A DNA stretch of 17,442 nt from an uncultured Collinsella sp. GTDB taxonomy: Bacteria; Actinomycetota; Coriobacteriia; Coriobacteriales; Coriobacteriaceae. Location: the NCBI GenBank assembly GCA_902472315.1, contig CABRNM010000027.1:1-17442 (forward strand). Reading direction: 5' to 3'. Below are positions 1 to 8,791 of the stretch, one piece after another. The position numbers were made by a program, and so were the translations under genes. Each line of letters begins with the position of its first letter. Positions within the stretch are counted from its first letter, which is position 1. A model generated the notes under the pieces. That model had not been told where the DNA came from and made no database searches. It saw only the letters and a program-made list of their open reading frames with translations.

Positions 1-92
1 CGACAACACCGGGTGATCCGTTTTCCTCCGTCCCCAAGGGATCACGGCTGCTGTTAGCCGATCCTGTCTGTCGTGAGTCCGGCCGTCCTTTG
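1..92. other. Left edge, no gene seen
   Basis: No supportable coding sequence. Two weak symmetries are visible: GTGATCC at 13-19 against GGATCAC at 39-45, and CGGCT at 45-49 against AGCCG at 56-60. Either could be the tail of a terminator belonging to a gene left of the window, but no T-run follows and I cannot assign them. Confidence 0.4.
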
Positions 93-390
93 GTCTTAAT
101 CTGTAACATCTAACGGCTCAAAACGGGTCTTCCTGTTACAGATTGAGACAAAAGGTTGGAGCTGAAGAAATGTCTCGATCTGTAACATCTAGAAGTGGAA
201 ATTGGGCCCACTTGTTACATATCGAGACAAACCAAAACCGTCCGGCAGAAGATCTCAATCTGTAACATCTAGCAGTCAAAACGGGGTCTACGTGTTACAG
301 ATTGAGACAAACGGAGCTGTCCCTCGGAATGTGATCTCGATCTGTAACATCTAGACATCAAAAGCGTGTCTAGATGTTACAGATCGAGAC
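93..390. repeat. Palindrome array A1: four 57-bp units
   Basis: Units lie at 93-149, 172-228, 252-308 and 334-390, with 22, 23 and 25 bp between them, giving start-to-start periods of 79, 80 and 82 bp. Each unit has a 16-bp left arm like GTCTCGATCTGTAACA, a 25-bp core and a right arm like TGTTACAGATCGAGAC. The fourth unit is the most complete hairpin: 23-bp perfect arms (335-357 and 367-389) around a 9-base loop. The third unit has CAATC on the left matched by GATTG on the right. The array ends 27 bp short of the mntH stop codon, so it lies downstream of mntH. No T-run follows the stem in the direction of mntH transcription, so a classical intrinsic terminator is not evident. Coordinates and symmetry are read directly; function is unknown. 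Confidence 0.95.
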
Positions 391-417
391 GTTTGCCTGG
401 GTAGTTGCCCCGTCCCA

Positions 418-1674
418 TTACATCCCTGTCAACAACGCGACATCGAGAATCGTCACGATGGCACCGATCCCTACGAGCAGCGCGTTGAGCGGGCGCGAGT
501 TGGCGTATTTGCCCATAACGCGGGGCGAACTGGTGAGCCGTATGAGCACAAAGACCGTAATCGGCAACTGAAGCGACAGCAGCGCCTGACTCCAGATGAG
601 ACCCTCAAAAGGATTCGGGACGATCAGGCACGCCGCTACTGCGCCGGCGAAACAGGCCACCACTCCGATCGAGGAATGTCGGTCGTGGATGTCGTATTCC
701 TCGTCGAACATGCCCGCGGTGATGGTTCCCGCCGCCATGCCCGCTGTCACACTGCTCGATAGTCCCGCGAACAGCAGCGCTACCGCAAAGATGGTCGAGC
801 TTGCCGGGCCCAGAATGGGGGAGAGCGTGTCCGCTGCGACGGCGAGGTCGTCTACGACAATGCCGTGCGCAAAGAAGGTCGTTGCGGCCAGGATGACCAT
901 GGCCGAGTTGATTGCCCAGCCCACGCCCATCGAAAAGAGCGTGTCGAAGAGCTCGTAGCGCAGACGTTCTTCGATAACCCGCTCGCCTTGGCCTTCGAAG
1001 TGCATGGATTGGATGACCTCGGAGTGCAGGAAGAGGTTGTGGGGCATAACGACCGCGCCTAGGACACTTACGATAATCGCGGCCGAGCCGGTGGGCATAC
1101 TGGGTGTGATCCAACTTGTGGCGGCTTGCGGCCAGTCGACCTTGACCAGCAGAAGCTCGGCCAAAAACGAGAGTCCTACCACGCCCACGAAGGCGATGAT
1201 CCAGCGTTCGGCGCGCTTGTAGGAACTCGTCATGAGCATCGCCATCGATACTGCCGCCACGATGATGCAGCCGGCGCGTACGGGCAGGCCAAAGAGCATT
1301 TGAAGCGCGATCGCACCGCCTAGGACTTCAGCCATGGCGGTGGCGACCGTGGCTAGATACGCGCTGCCGAGTATCGCACGTCCGACGAGGCGGGGCAGGT
1401 GGCGCGTCGTGGCCTCGGCAAGACACATGCCCGTGGCGATGCCCAAGTGCGCCGCGTTGTGCTGCAGCACGATGAGCATAATCGTGGACAGCGTGACGAT
1501 CCACAGCAGCGCGTAGCCAAACTGCGAGCCGGCGGCCATATTGGAGGCCCAGTTGCCCGGGTCGATAAAGCCGACGGTTACGAGCAGCCCGGGGCCGATA
1601 TGCCGCGCAATGTCTAGGCCTCCGTGACCACCGGTGCGCCGGGAACCAAAGTGTTGTTTGAGATGGTTGATCAT
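418..1674 (-). CDS. mntH: Nramp-family divalent metal transporter (MntH-like)
   Basis: A 418-aa integral membrane protein that should import Mn(II), perhaps also Fe(II), using the proton gradient. The two family-defining motifs are present: DPGN at residues 38-41 in the first membrane segment and MPHN at 210-213 in the sixth. In characterised Nramp proteins these Asp, Asn and Met residues bind the metal. The length and the alternating hydrophobic segments fit the usual 11-helix family. I chose the ATG at 1674 because GGAG sits six bases upstream. An upstream TTG at 1710 would add 12 residues with no motif and no better ribosome site. It is transcribed alone, divergently from gltB. A1 lies downstream and A2 upstream. 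The promoter region carries a TTTTAG...CTAAAA symmetry that could bind a metal regulator. The family is secure; Mn versus Fe preference is inferred from the MPHN motif. Confidence 0.93.
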   Translation of the reverse strand: MINHLKQHFGSRRTGGHGGLDIARHIGPGLLVTVGFIDPGNWASNMAAGSQFGYALLWIVTLSTIMLIVLQHNAAHLGIATGMCLAEATTRHLPRLVGRAILGSAYLATVATAMAEVLGGAIALQMLFGLPVRAGCIIVAAVSMAMLMTSSYKRAERWIIAFVGVVGLSFLAELLLVKVDWPQAATSWITPSMPTGSAAIIVSVLGAVVMPHNLFLHSEVIQSMHFEGQGERVIEERLRYELFDTLFSMGVGWAINSAMVILAATTFFAHGIVVDDLAVAADTLSPILGPASSTIFAVALLFAGLSSSVTAGMAAGTITAGMFDEEYDIHDRHSSIGVVACFAGAVAACLIVPNPFEGLIWSQALLSLQLPITVFVLIRLTSSPRVMGKYANSRPLNALLVGIGAIVTILDVALLTGM

Positions 1675-1720
1675 GGTGCGCTCCTGCGTGCCGTTTGCTT
1701 GACGCCGCAAAGGATACCCG

Positions 1721-1745
1721 TTTTAGGCTGAAAAGTTAACTAAAA
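1721..1745. promoter_or_regulatory. Candidate operator upstream of mntH
   Basis: TTTTAG (1721-1726) and CTAAAA (1740-1745) form an inverted repeat with 13 bases between, about 47 bp upstream of the mntH start. Inside it and just beyond, AGTTAACT is a perfect 8-bp palindrome. Nramp genes are commonly controlled by DtxR/MntR or Fur-type metal regulators that bind AT-rich inverted repeats. Assignment to one of these is inference; I see no convincing -35/-10 pair. Confidence 0.35.
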
Positions 1746-1795
1746 CTAACAAAATTGCTGTATTTGAATGGGATGGCGAAAGGGGCTGCCGAAAT

Positions 1796-2012
1796 GTCTT
1801 GATCTGTAACAACTAGGGATGGAAGTTGGGCCTAGGTGTTACAGATCGAGACAGGAAGAAATGGTCCTATGGAATATCTCGATTTGTAACAGCTGACCGC
1901 CAAAACCGGCCCTTCGTGTTACAGATTGAGACATTCGGAGCCGTCTCTCAGAAACATCTCAATCTGTAACAGTTAGCCGTCGAAATTGGGCCTTCCTGTT
2001 ACAGATTGAGAT
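1796..2012. repeat. Palindrome array A2: three 57-bp units
   Basis: Units at 1796-1852, 1876-1932 and 1956-2012 are spaced by exactly 80 bp, with 23-bp spacers. The third unit has fully matched 16-bp arms (ATCTCAATCTGTAACA against TGTTACAGATTGAGAT), including a compensated outermost base pair. The first unit has CTAGG/CCTAGG near the core edges. This array lies between two divergent genes, upstream of both mntH and gltB, where a terminator is not expected. Its distance is about 122 bp from the mntH start and 183 bp from the gltB start. Confidence 0.95.
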
Positions 2013-2106
2013 GTTTGAAGCGGTGAGCTTGCAGGCCGAACCTGGGGCCCTTGTTGTCGTCCTTGAGGTCGGCGGTGTCCACTCGTAGGGCGTGCGTTAC
2101 GCGATT

Positions 2107-2116
2107 GTTTCGAAAC
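2107..2116. promoter_or_regulatory. 10-bp perfect palindrome upstream of gltB
   Basis: GTTTCGAAAC is self-complementary and lies about 80 bp before the gltB start codon. It could be an operator half or chance; no regulator is identifiable. The rest of 2013-2195 shows no gene. A possible -10 (TAGTAT at 2149-2154) has no good -35 partner. Confidence 0.25.
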
Positions 2117-2158
2117 GGGTGGGAAACACAACGGGCCGGCGATGACTCTAGTATGCCT

Positions 2159-2170
2159 AGTCAATTGACT
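2159..2170. promoter_or_regulatory. 12-bp perfect palindrome in the gltB leader
   Basis: AGTCAATTGACT is perfectly self-complementary. It lies 25 bp before the gltB ATG, just downstream of a possible -10 (TAGTAT, 2149-2154), where a bound repressor could block transcription. Nitrogen or glutamate control would fit the downstream genes, but that link is inference. Confidence 0.35.
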
Positions 2171-2195
2171 GTCTAACACCTAGGGGAGGATCGCG

Positions 2196-5100
2196 ATGCA
2201 GGCAGATTCCGCTCAGCAGCAGGGCCTTTATCGCCCCGAATTCGACCACGATGCATGCGGCATCGGCGCGCTTGCCGATATCAACGGCGAGCGCCATCAC
2301 CAGATCCTGGACGACGCACTGTCCATTCTGGTCAACTTGGAGCACCGCGGCGGCACAGGACTCGAGAAGAACACTGGCGACGGCGCTGGCATCCTGTTCC
2401 AGGTTCCGCATCACTTTTTCCGTAAAGAGGCTCAAAAGTGTGGCCAGATTCTGCCGGCAGAGGGCGACTATGGCGTGGCCATGCTGTTCTTCCCGCAGGA
2501 CGAGAAGGGCGTAGAGGATGCCCGCCGCGTGTTTGAGGAGGGCTGCGCCGAGGCTGGCGTGCCGCTGCTCTTTTGGCGCGAGGTGCCGGTCGACCCGCAC
2601 GACCTGGGCGAGACAGCCCGCGCCTGCATGCCCACTATCCTTCAGGCCTTCCTGGGCCGACCGGACGACACGCCCGCCGGCGATGCCTTCGAGCGCCGTC
2701 TGTATGTGTGCCGCCGCACCATCGAGAAGAAGGCCGATGCCGAGTTCGCCCTGCGCGACAAGATCTTCTACGTGTGCTCCATGAGCTCGCGCACTGTCGT
2801 GTACAAGGGCATGCTGGTCGCCACGCAGATGCGCCGCTTCTTCATCGACCTCAACGACGCCGCCGTCAAGACGGCCGTGGCGCTCGTCCACTCGCGCTAC
2901 TCCACCAATACCACGCCCAGCTGGGAGCGTGCACATCCCAACCGCTTTATCATCCACAACGGCGAGATCAACACCCTCAAGGGCAACGTCAACTGGATTC
3001 GCGCCCGCGAGCCCAACCTGTACAGCCCCGTGCTGCAGCACGATCTTGAGCGCGTGATGCCCATCATCAACCGCGAGGGCTCCGACTCCGCGATTCTGGA
3101 CAACGTGCTCGAGTTTTTGGTCATGAACGGCCGTCCGCTCACGCGCGCCGCATCCATGCTGCTGCCCGAGCCGTGGGACCACAACGACAGCCTGAGCGAG
3201 GAGCGCCGCGCCTACGACGCCTACCAGTCCATGCTCATGGAGCCGTGGGACGGTCCTGCCGCTATCGCCTTTACCGACGGTCGCACGCTGGGTGCCGCCC
3301 TCGACCGTAACGGCTTGCGTCCCGCCCGCTACTATGTGACGCGCGACGGTCGCTTTATGCTGGCAAGCGAGGTGGGCACCATCGAGGTGAGCCCCGAGAA
3401 CATCCTGACGAGCGGCTGCCTGGGACCGGGCCAGATGCTCGAGGTCGATTTTGCCCGCGGCCGCGTCATCTACAACGACGAGCTGCGCGCCCGTTACGCC
3501 AAGGAAAAGCCCTATCGCGACTGGATCGCCGAGGAGACGCCGACCGTCGACGCACTCGACAAGCCCGCCGCGCCCGCGCCCGCCGAGGATGCCGAGGTGC
3601 CCGCCGCCGTGCGCATGGCCAAGCTCGGGTATCACTGGGATGATGTTGACGAAGTCGTGCGTCCCATGGCCCAGCAGGGCAAGGCGCCGCTCGCCTCGAT
3701 GGGTATCGATGCGCCGCTGGCCTGCCTGTCCAAGAAGACGCGCTCGTTCTTCGACTACTTCTATCAGCTGTTCGCTCAGGTCACGAACCCGCCGATCGAC
3801 GCCCTGCGCGAGCATATGGTCACCTCGACCACGCTCTACCTGGGCAACCACGGCAACCTGCTCGAGGACTCCCGCACGGCCTGCCAGCTGGTGCGTCTGG
3901 AGTGCCCGCTGCTGAGCGAGGAGGAGTTCGACCGCATTTGCGCGATTGACCGTGTTGGCTTTAAGACCCGCCGGTTCCGTGCCGTGTACCGCCGCGATGC
4001 GGGTGAGGGCGCGCTGCAGGCTGCGCTCAAGCAGCTTGCAGAGGACGTTGAGGCTGCGGTCCGCGACGGCGTGAACATCGTGGTATTGAGCGACCGCGCT
4101 GCCGCAGGCGAGGTACCCGTACCGTCACTGCTCGCCGTGGGCTGCGTGCACAACCACCTGATCCGCGCCGGCGTGCGTACCTTTGCCGACATCGTGGTGG
4201 AGTGCGGCGATGCCGTGTCCCCGCACGACTTTGCGGCGCTGGTGGGCTACTCCGCGAGCGGCATCTATCCGTACAACGCGCATGCGTGCATTCGCGACTT
4301 GGCGGCGCACGGCGATCTGGACGTGACAGCCGAGCAGGGCATCGCCAACTACAACAAGGCTGCGACCGCCGGCATCGTTTCCATCATGTCCAAGATGGGC
4401 ATCTCCACGGTGCAGAGCTACCATTCGGCGCAGATCTTCGAGGCCGTGGGCTTTACGCCGGAGTTCGTCAATGCGTACTTCGCTGGCACGGTGAGCCGTG
4501 TGGGCGGTATGGGTGTCGAGGACGTTGAGCGCGAGCAAAACGAGCGCTACGACGCCGCGCTCGCTATCCTTAAGAGCCCGGCTCCCGATCAACTGCCCAC
4601 GCTGGGCCTGACCAAGTGGCGCCCGCTTGGCGGCGAGGATCACCTCATCGATCCGCAGACTGTCTACTTGCCGCAGACCGCCTGCCGTGAGGACAGCTAC
4701 GACACCTTTAAGGAGTACAGCGCCCGCCTGCACCGCACCGGCCGTGCCGTGCGCCTGCGTGACCTGCTGGACTTTAATGCCAACGGTCGCACGCCGGTTT
4801 CGCTCGACGAGGTGGAGCCCGCGCTCAACATCGTCCGCCGCTTTAACACCGGCGCCATGTCGTACGGTTCCATCAGCAAAGAGGCACACGAGTGCATGGC
4901 CATCGCCATGAACCGCCTGCACGGTCGTTCCAACTCGGGCGAGGGCGGCGAGGATCCGCGTCGCGAGACCCCGCTGGCCAACGGTGACTCCAAGAATTCC
5001 GCCATCAAGCAGGTGGCAAGCGCGCGCTTTGGCGTGACGAGCCGCTACCTGTGCAGCGCCTTTGAGATTCAGATCAAGATGGCCCAGGGCGCCAAACCCG

Positions 5101-6881
5101 GCGAGGGCGGACACCTGCCCGGCAAGAAGGTCTACCCCTGGATTGCCGAGGTCCGTCAGTCCACGCCCGGCATCGGCCTGATCTCGCCTCCGCCGCACCA
5201 CGACATCTACTCCATCGAGGACCTGGCGGAGCTTATCTTCGATCTTAAGAACGCCAACCCCGGCGCGCGCGTGTCGGTCAAGCTGGTCAGCGAGGCCGGC
5301 GTCGGCACCATCGCCACCGGTGTGGCCAAGGGCGCGGCCGACAAGATCTTGATCAGCGGTCACAATGGCGGCTCGGGCGCCGCTGCGCGCGACTCTATCT
5401 GGCATGCGGGCCTGCCGCTGGAGCTTGGCCTTGCCGAGGCCCAGCAGACGCTGCTGCAAAACGGCCTGCGCTCGCGCGTGGTGCTCGAGGCCGATGGCAA
5501 GCTCATGGACGGCACCGATGTTGCTGTCGCTTGCCTGTTGGGCGCCGAGGAGTTTGGCTTTGCTACCATGCCACTCATCTCCATGGGCTGCCTCATGCAG
5601 CGTGACTGCCAGCAGGATACCTGTCCGGCCGGCATCGCGACGCAAAACTGCCGCCTGCGTCACGGCTTCCGCGGTAAGCCCGAGCACGTTGAGCACTTTA
5701 TGCTCTTTGTGGCCGAGCAGCTGCGCGAGATCATGGCGAGCCTGGGCTTCCGCACCATCGACGAGATGGTCGGCCATCCCGAGTGCTTGCGTCAGATCGA
5801 GGTCCCGGGCAACCGCAAGGCAAACCTGCTCGATCTGTCGCCCGTGCTGGCGAGCGCGACCTGCGAGTTCGGTGCCCATATCCCGGGTGCCGACGGTCGC
5901 CACTTCCTGCCGCAGATGGCCGCGGACAGCGAGCTCGACAAGACGCTCGACTCCACGTTGTTTGTGCCCTATACGGCCGATGCCCGTGCACACCTGCGTC
6001 CGATTCGCTTCCGCGCCGATATCGCCAACGTCAACCGCTGCGTGGGCACCATCTTGGGCAACGCGGTGACCAAGGCGCATCCCGAGGGCCTGCCCGCCGG
6101 CTCCATCACCGTCGATTGCGATGGTTCGGCCGGTCAGAGCTTTGGTGCCTTCCTGCCGCGCGGCATTACGCTCAACGTGTGCGGCGACGCCAACGATTAC
6201 TTTGGCAAGGGCCTTTCGGGCGGCGAGGTGTCGGTGCGTCCCAATCCGCATGCGACCTACAAGTTCGACGAGAACATCATCGTGGGCAACGTTGCGTTCT
6301 TTGGTGCTACGAGCGGCCGCGGCTTCATTAACGGTCTTGCCGGCCAGCGTTTTGCCGTGCGTAACTCCGGTGCCACCGTGGTGGTCGAGGGCTGCGGCAA
6401 TCATGGCTGCGAGTACATGACGGGCGGTCTGGCGCTCATCCTGGGCGAGGTCGGGCAGAACTTTGCCGCCGGTATGACGGGCGGCGCGGCCTATGTCTTT
6501 GACCAATACGGCACGCTCGACGCCCGCGTGAACCATGAGAGCGTGGAGCTCAAGGCCCCGACGGCCGACGAGCTGGCGCAGATTCGTGCGCTCATCCAAG
6601 AGCACGTGGACGCGACGCAGAGCCCGCGCGGCATTAAGCTGCTCTACAGCTTTGAGACGATGAGCAAGCACTTTGTGAAGGTCATTCCGACTGAGTACGA
6701 ACGCGTGCTGGCGATTGTCGCTGCGGCCGAGCCCGTGGGCAAGACGCATGCGCAGGCTGAGGAGCTGGCATTTGACATTGTGACCGGTCGCGCGAGCGCC
6801 GCGGATGTCGCTCGCTTCGATGTCACGGGCGCTGCGTCCGTGGCTGCCAGCTCTGTTGCTTCGAACAAGAAGGAGGCGTAA
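2196..6881 (+). CDS. gltB: Glutamate synthase, large (alpha) subunit
   Basis: A 1561-aa cytoplasmic iron-sulfur flavoprotein that takes the amide nitrogen of glutamine and adds it to 2-oxoglutarate, giving two glutamates. Domains in order: a class II glutamine amidotransferase headed by CGIGALA, with the catalytic Cys at residue 21 after a 20-residue leader normally removed to free it; a central domain (MGIDAPLACLS, then FAQVTNPPIDALRE); the FMN/synthase domain from about residue 880 (GAMSYGSIS, GHNGGSGAAARDS); the 3Fe-4S ligands C1132, C1138 and C1143 in the expected C-x5-C-x4-C pattern; and the C-terminal Gly-rich repeat domain around 1340-1435. It is slightly longer than the roughly 1500 residues usual for the family. 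The start is supported by AGGGGAGG five to seven bases upstream. The next gene, gltD, begins five bases after the stop and its ribosome site lies inside the end of gltB, so the two are translationally linked. Confidence 0.98.
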   Translation: MQADSAQQQGLYRPEFDHDACGIGALADINGERHHQILDDALSILVNLEHRGGTGLEKNTGDGAGILFQVPHHFFRKEAQKCGQILPAEGDYGVAMLFFPQDEKGVEDARRVFEEGCAEAGVPLLFWREVPVDPHDLGETARACMPTILQAFLGRPDDTPAGDAFERRLYVCRRTIEKKADAEFALRDKIFYVCSMSSRTVVYKGMLVATQMRRFFIDLNDAAVKTAVALVHSRYSTNTTPSWERAHPNRFIIHNGEINTLKGNVNWIRAREPNLYSPVLQHDLERVMPIINREGSDSAILDNVLEFLVMNGRPLTRAASMLLPEPWDHNDSLSEERRAYDAYQSMLMEPWDGPAAIAFTDGRTLGAALDRNGLRPARYYVTRDGRFMLASEVGTIEVSPENILTSGCLGPGQMLEVDFARGRVIYNDELRARYAKEKPYRDWIAEETPTVDALDKPAAPAPAEDAEVPAAVRMAKLGYHWDDVDEVVRPMAQQGKAPLASMGIDAPLACLSKKTRSFFDYFYQLFAQVTNPPIDALREHMVTSTTLYLGNHGNLLEDSRTACQLVRLECPLLSEEEFDRICAIDRVGFKTRRFRAVYRRDAGEGALQAALKQLAEDVEAAVRDGVNIVVLSDRAAAGEVPVPSLLAVGCVHNHLIRAGVRTFADIVVECGDAVSPHDFAALVGYSASGIYPYNAHACIRDLAAHGDLDVTAEQGIANYNKAATAGIVSIMSKMGISTVQSYHSAQIFEAVGFTPEFVNAYFAGTVSRVGGMGVEDVEREQNERYDAALAILKSPAPDQLPTLGLTKWRPLGGEDHLIDPQTVYLPQTACREDSYDTFKEYSARLHRTGRAVRLRDLLDFNANGRTPVSLDEVEPALNIVRRFNTGAMSYGSISKEAHECMAIAMNRLHGRSNSGEGGEDPRRETPLANGDSKNSAIKQVASARFGVTSRYLCSAFEIQIKMAQGAKPGEGGHLPGKKVYPWIAEVRQSTPGIGLISPPPHHDIYSIEDLAELIFDLKNANPGARVSVKLVSEAGVGTIATGVAKGAADKILISGHNGGSGAAARDSIWHAGLPLELGLAEAQQTLLQNGLRSRVVLEADGKLMDGTDVAVACLLGAEEFGFATMPLISMGCLMQRDCQQDTCPAGIATQNCRLRHGFRGKPEHVEHFMLFVAEQLREIMASLGFRTIDEMVGHPECLRQIEVPGNRKANLLDLSPVLASATCEFGAHIPGADGRHFLPQMAADSELDKTLDSTLFVPYTADARAHLRPIRFRADIANVNRCVGTILGNAVTKAHPEGLPAGSITVDCDGSAGQSFGAFLPRGITLNVCGDANDYFGKGLSGGEVSVRPNPHATYKFDENIIVGNVAFFGATSGRGFINGLAGQRFAVRNSGATVVVEGCGNHGCEYMTGGLALILGEVGQNFAAGMTGGAAYVFDQYGTLDARVNHESVELKAPTADELAQIRALIQEHVDATQSPRGIKLLYSFETMSKHFVKVIPTEYERVLAIVAAAEPVGKTHAQAEELAFDIVTGRASAADVARFDVTGAASVAASSVASNKKEA

Positions 6882-6886
6882 GTGCC

Positions 6887-8368
6887 ATGGGCAAGCCCGG
6901 TGCTTTTCTTGATATCGATCGCGTGACCCACGAGCTGCGCCCTGTGGAGGAGCGTAGCCGCGATTTCGATCCGCTGTACGTGGAGCTCGACGACGATGCG
7001 CGCCGCGCCCAGGCGAGCCGCTGCATGATGTGCGGTGTGGCGTTTTGCCAGATGGGCGCGAGCTTTGGCAAGGCACGCCCGAGCGGCTGCCCGCTGCATA
7101 ACCTGATTCCTGAGTGGAACGAGCTGGTGTATCGCGGTCGTTGGGACGAGGCTGCCGAGCGCTTGTCGCTCACCTCGCCCATGCCCGAGTTTACGAGCCG
7201 TGTGTGCCCGGCGCTGTGCGAGGCCGCATGCAACCTGGGTTCGGTCGACGGCAAGCCCACGACGATTCACGATAACGAGCGCGCGATCAGCGACCATGAG
7301 TGGGCAAATGGCGGTCCGCGTCGCTTTGAGCCGGCAGGGGAGGGCGCACCCTCGGTTGCCGTGGTGGGTTCCGGTCCTGCTGGTCTGGTGGCAGCATGGG
7401 AGCTTGCGCGTCGTGGCGCCCGCGTGACGGTGTTTGAGCGCGACGACCGTCCGGGCGGTCTGCTCATGTACGGCATTCCCAATATGAAGCTCGAGAAGTC
7501 CGTGGTCGAGCGTCGCGTGGCGCTCATGCGCGAGCTGGGCATTGTGTTTGAGCTGGGTGCTGACGTTACGAATCCTGCGGTGGCGGCCAAGCTCAATGGC
7601 TTTGACGCCGTTGTGGTGGCTGCCGGCGCTCGTGCGCCCCGCGGTCTTTCGGCTACGAACGTGGATGCCCCGGGCGTGGTGTATGCCGTGGACTACCTGA
7701 CGGCTTCGACCGTCTCGGTGCTCGATGGTGGTGAGCTCGCGGTGAACGCGCACGGCTTGGACGTTGTGGTCATTGGCGGCGGCGATACCGGCAACGACTG
7801 CGTGGGTACCGCGGTGCGCCAGGGTGCGCGCAGCGTGCGCCAGTTTGAGTTTTTGCCGGCTGCGCCCGATAAGCGCGCGGCGAGCAACCCCTGGCCGCAG
7901 TGGCCCAACGTTAAGAAGACCGACTACGGCCAGCAGGAGGCTATCGCTGCGATGGGTGGCGAGATGCGTGCCTGGGGCGTGGATACGCTCGAGGTGCTGC
8001 TGGACAAGAAGGGCGCGGCCGCGGGCCTGCGCGTGGTCGACCTGGATTGGTCGGTCGGCAAGCCCGAACGCATTGCGGGCTCCGAGCGCGAAGTGCCGGC
8101 GCAGCTGGTGCTCATCGCCTGCGGCTTTACGGGTCCGGAGCACAGCGTGTTCGAAGCTGTCGGCGTGCCTGTTGCCACGGCGGGCCGTCCGTTGCCCGTG
8201 ATGGCTTCCGAGGACTCGCACCTTGCGGCCCGCGTGGATGGCGTTGCTGCGGATGCCGCGCCGGTGTATGTGGCCGGCGACGCCCGCAACGGCAGCTCAC
8301 TCGTGGTGAGCGCCATGGCAGACTCCCTGGCCTGCGCCGCCGAGGTTGCCGAGGCGCTAGCGCTGTAA
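6887..8368 (+). CDS. gltD: Glutamate synthase, small (beta) subunit
   Basis: A 493-aa subunit that oxidises NAD(P)H on FAD and passes electrons through iron-sulfur clusters to the large subunit. The N-terminal part carries cysteines C46, C49, C54 and C68, then C107, C111 and C115, the family's cluster-binding region. The gap between the third and fourth Cys (13 residues) is longer than in the Escherichia coli form. A first dinucleotide fold starts at about residue 157 (GSGPAG at 161-166, for FAD), and a second at about 293 (VVIGGGDTGND, for NAD(P)H). A C-terminal GDARNGSSLVV motif closes the FAD site. The ATG at 6887 follows AAGGAGG located within the last gltB codons. Together with gltB it forms a complete GOGAT operon. 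No clear T-run terminator follows; a 22-bp inverted repeat begins about 50 bp downstream. Confidence 0.97.
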   Translation: MGKPGAFLDIDRVTHELRPVEERSRDFDPLYVELDDDARRAQASRCMMCGVAFCQMGASFGKARPSGCPLHNLIPEWNELVYRGRWDEAAERLSLTSPMPEFTSRVCPALCEAACNLGSVDGKPTTIHDNERAISDHEWANGGPRRFEPAGEGAPSVAVVGSGPAGLVAAWELARRGARVTVFERDDRPGGLLMYGIPNMKLEKSVVERRVALMRELGIVFELGADVTNPAVAAKLNGFDAVVVAAGARAPRGLSATNVDAPGVVYAVDYLTASTVSVLDGGELAVNAHGLDVVVIGGGDTGNDCVGTAVRQGARSVRQFEFLPAAPDKRAASNPWPQWPNVKKTDYGQQEAIAAMGGEMRAWGVDTLEVLLDKKGAAAGLRVVDLDWSVGKPERIAGSEREVPAQLVLIACGFTGPEHSVFEAVGVPVATAGRPLPVMASEDSHLAARVDGVAADAAPVYVAGDARNGSSLVVSAMADSLACAAEVAEALAL

Positions 8369-8419
8369 GGCAATCACGGAGTTACTCAACAATCGAATCG
8401 GCAAGGGCTGTCCCCAACA

Positions 8420-8479
8420 GCCGGCACATAAGGAATGTCCCAAAGTGTCGGCAGTTGGGGACATTCCTTATGTGCCGGC
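8420..8479. repeat. 22-bp perfect inverted repeat downstream of gltD
   Basis: Left arm 8420-8441 begins GCCGGCACATAAGGAATG and right arm 8458-8479 is its exact complement, with a 16-base loop. A second, overlapping pairing is possible: TGTCCCCAAC at 8409-8418 matches GTTGGGGACA at 8454-8463, so two alternative hairpins compete for the right side. No T-run follows, so this resembles an interspersed palindromic element more than a terminator. It shares the GGGGACA/TGTCCCC theme with the element at 13431-13477. Confidence 0.9.
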
Positions 8480-8791
8480 ATCCGGGCCACTCCTTGCGGG
8501 TTTGCGAGCGTTTTGCTCGTTTGCCGACGTCTGGTTGCCTGCCTGTTGACGTTTGCGTTCGTTGCGCTCTGCTGTTTATGTGGCGGCTTTAGTTGCTTGC
8601 GGACGGCGGTGCGGGTGATTCGTCTAGTTCTACCTGTGATTTTGTGGCAATTTGTATAATCTGCAAGTATTCTGTCAAGTGCTTGGTCAGCATCTGGTTT
8701 GCAGCCTTATGCCCATTTCGTCCGCGCTGGCGGCGACCACCGGCCCTCCCCGTAAGCTCAAATTGAGGTTCATCAGTTTGAGGAGGATGCC
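8480..8791. other. Gap before the 235-aa gene: no gene supported
   Basis: About 310 bases without a supportable gene. A small hairpin lies at 8505-8519 (CGAGC, GTTTT, GCTCG), which might help end the gltBD transcript but has no T-run. A perfect -10 hexamer TATAAT lies at 8655-8660 with no good -35 at the normal distance. If used, the downstream gene would have a leader of about 125 bases. Confidence 0.4.
8655..8660 (+). promoter_or_regulatory. Possible -10 box for the 235-aa gene
   Basis: TATAAT matches the consensus exactly in an otherwise GC-rich region, upstream of the gene starting at 8792. The hexamer 17 bases upstream (ACCTGT) is a poor -35, so this rests on one element only. Confidence 0.3.

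Noticed and set aside
93..390. CRISPR array
   Set aside because: The repeated blocks are arms in alternating orientation, cores vary in related ways rather than being unique spacers, spacers are shared between arrays, and no cas gene is present.
4125..7076. Very long minus-strand reading frame opposite gltB/gltD
   Set aside because: It is the antisense shadow of GC-rich gltB codons. It has no recognisable domain or ribosome site, while the plus strand carries complete, conserved proteins.
8435..8659. Small hydrophobic peptide gene after gltD
   Set aside because: The start lies inside the 22-bp inverted repeat, no ribosome site precedes it and codon usage does not resemble the neighbours.
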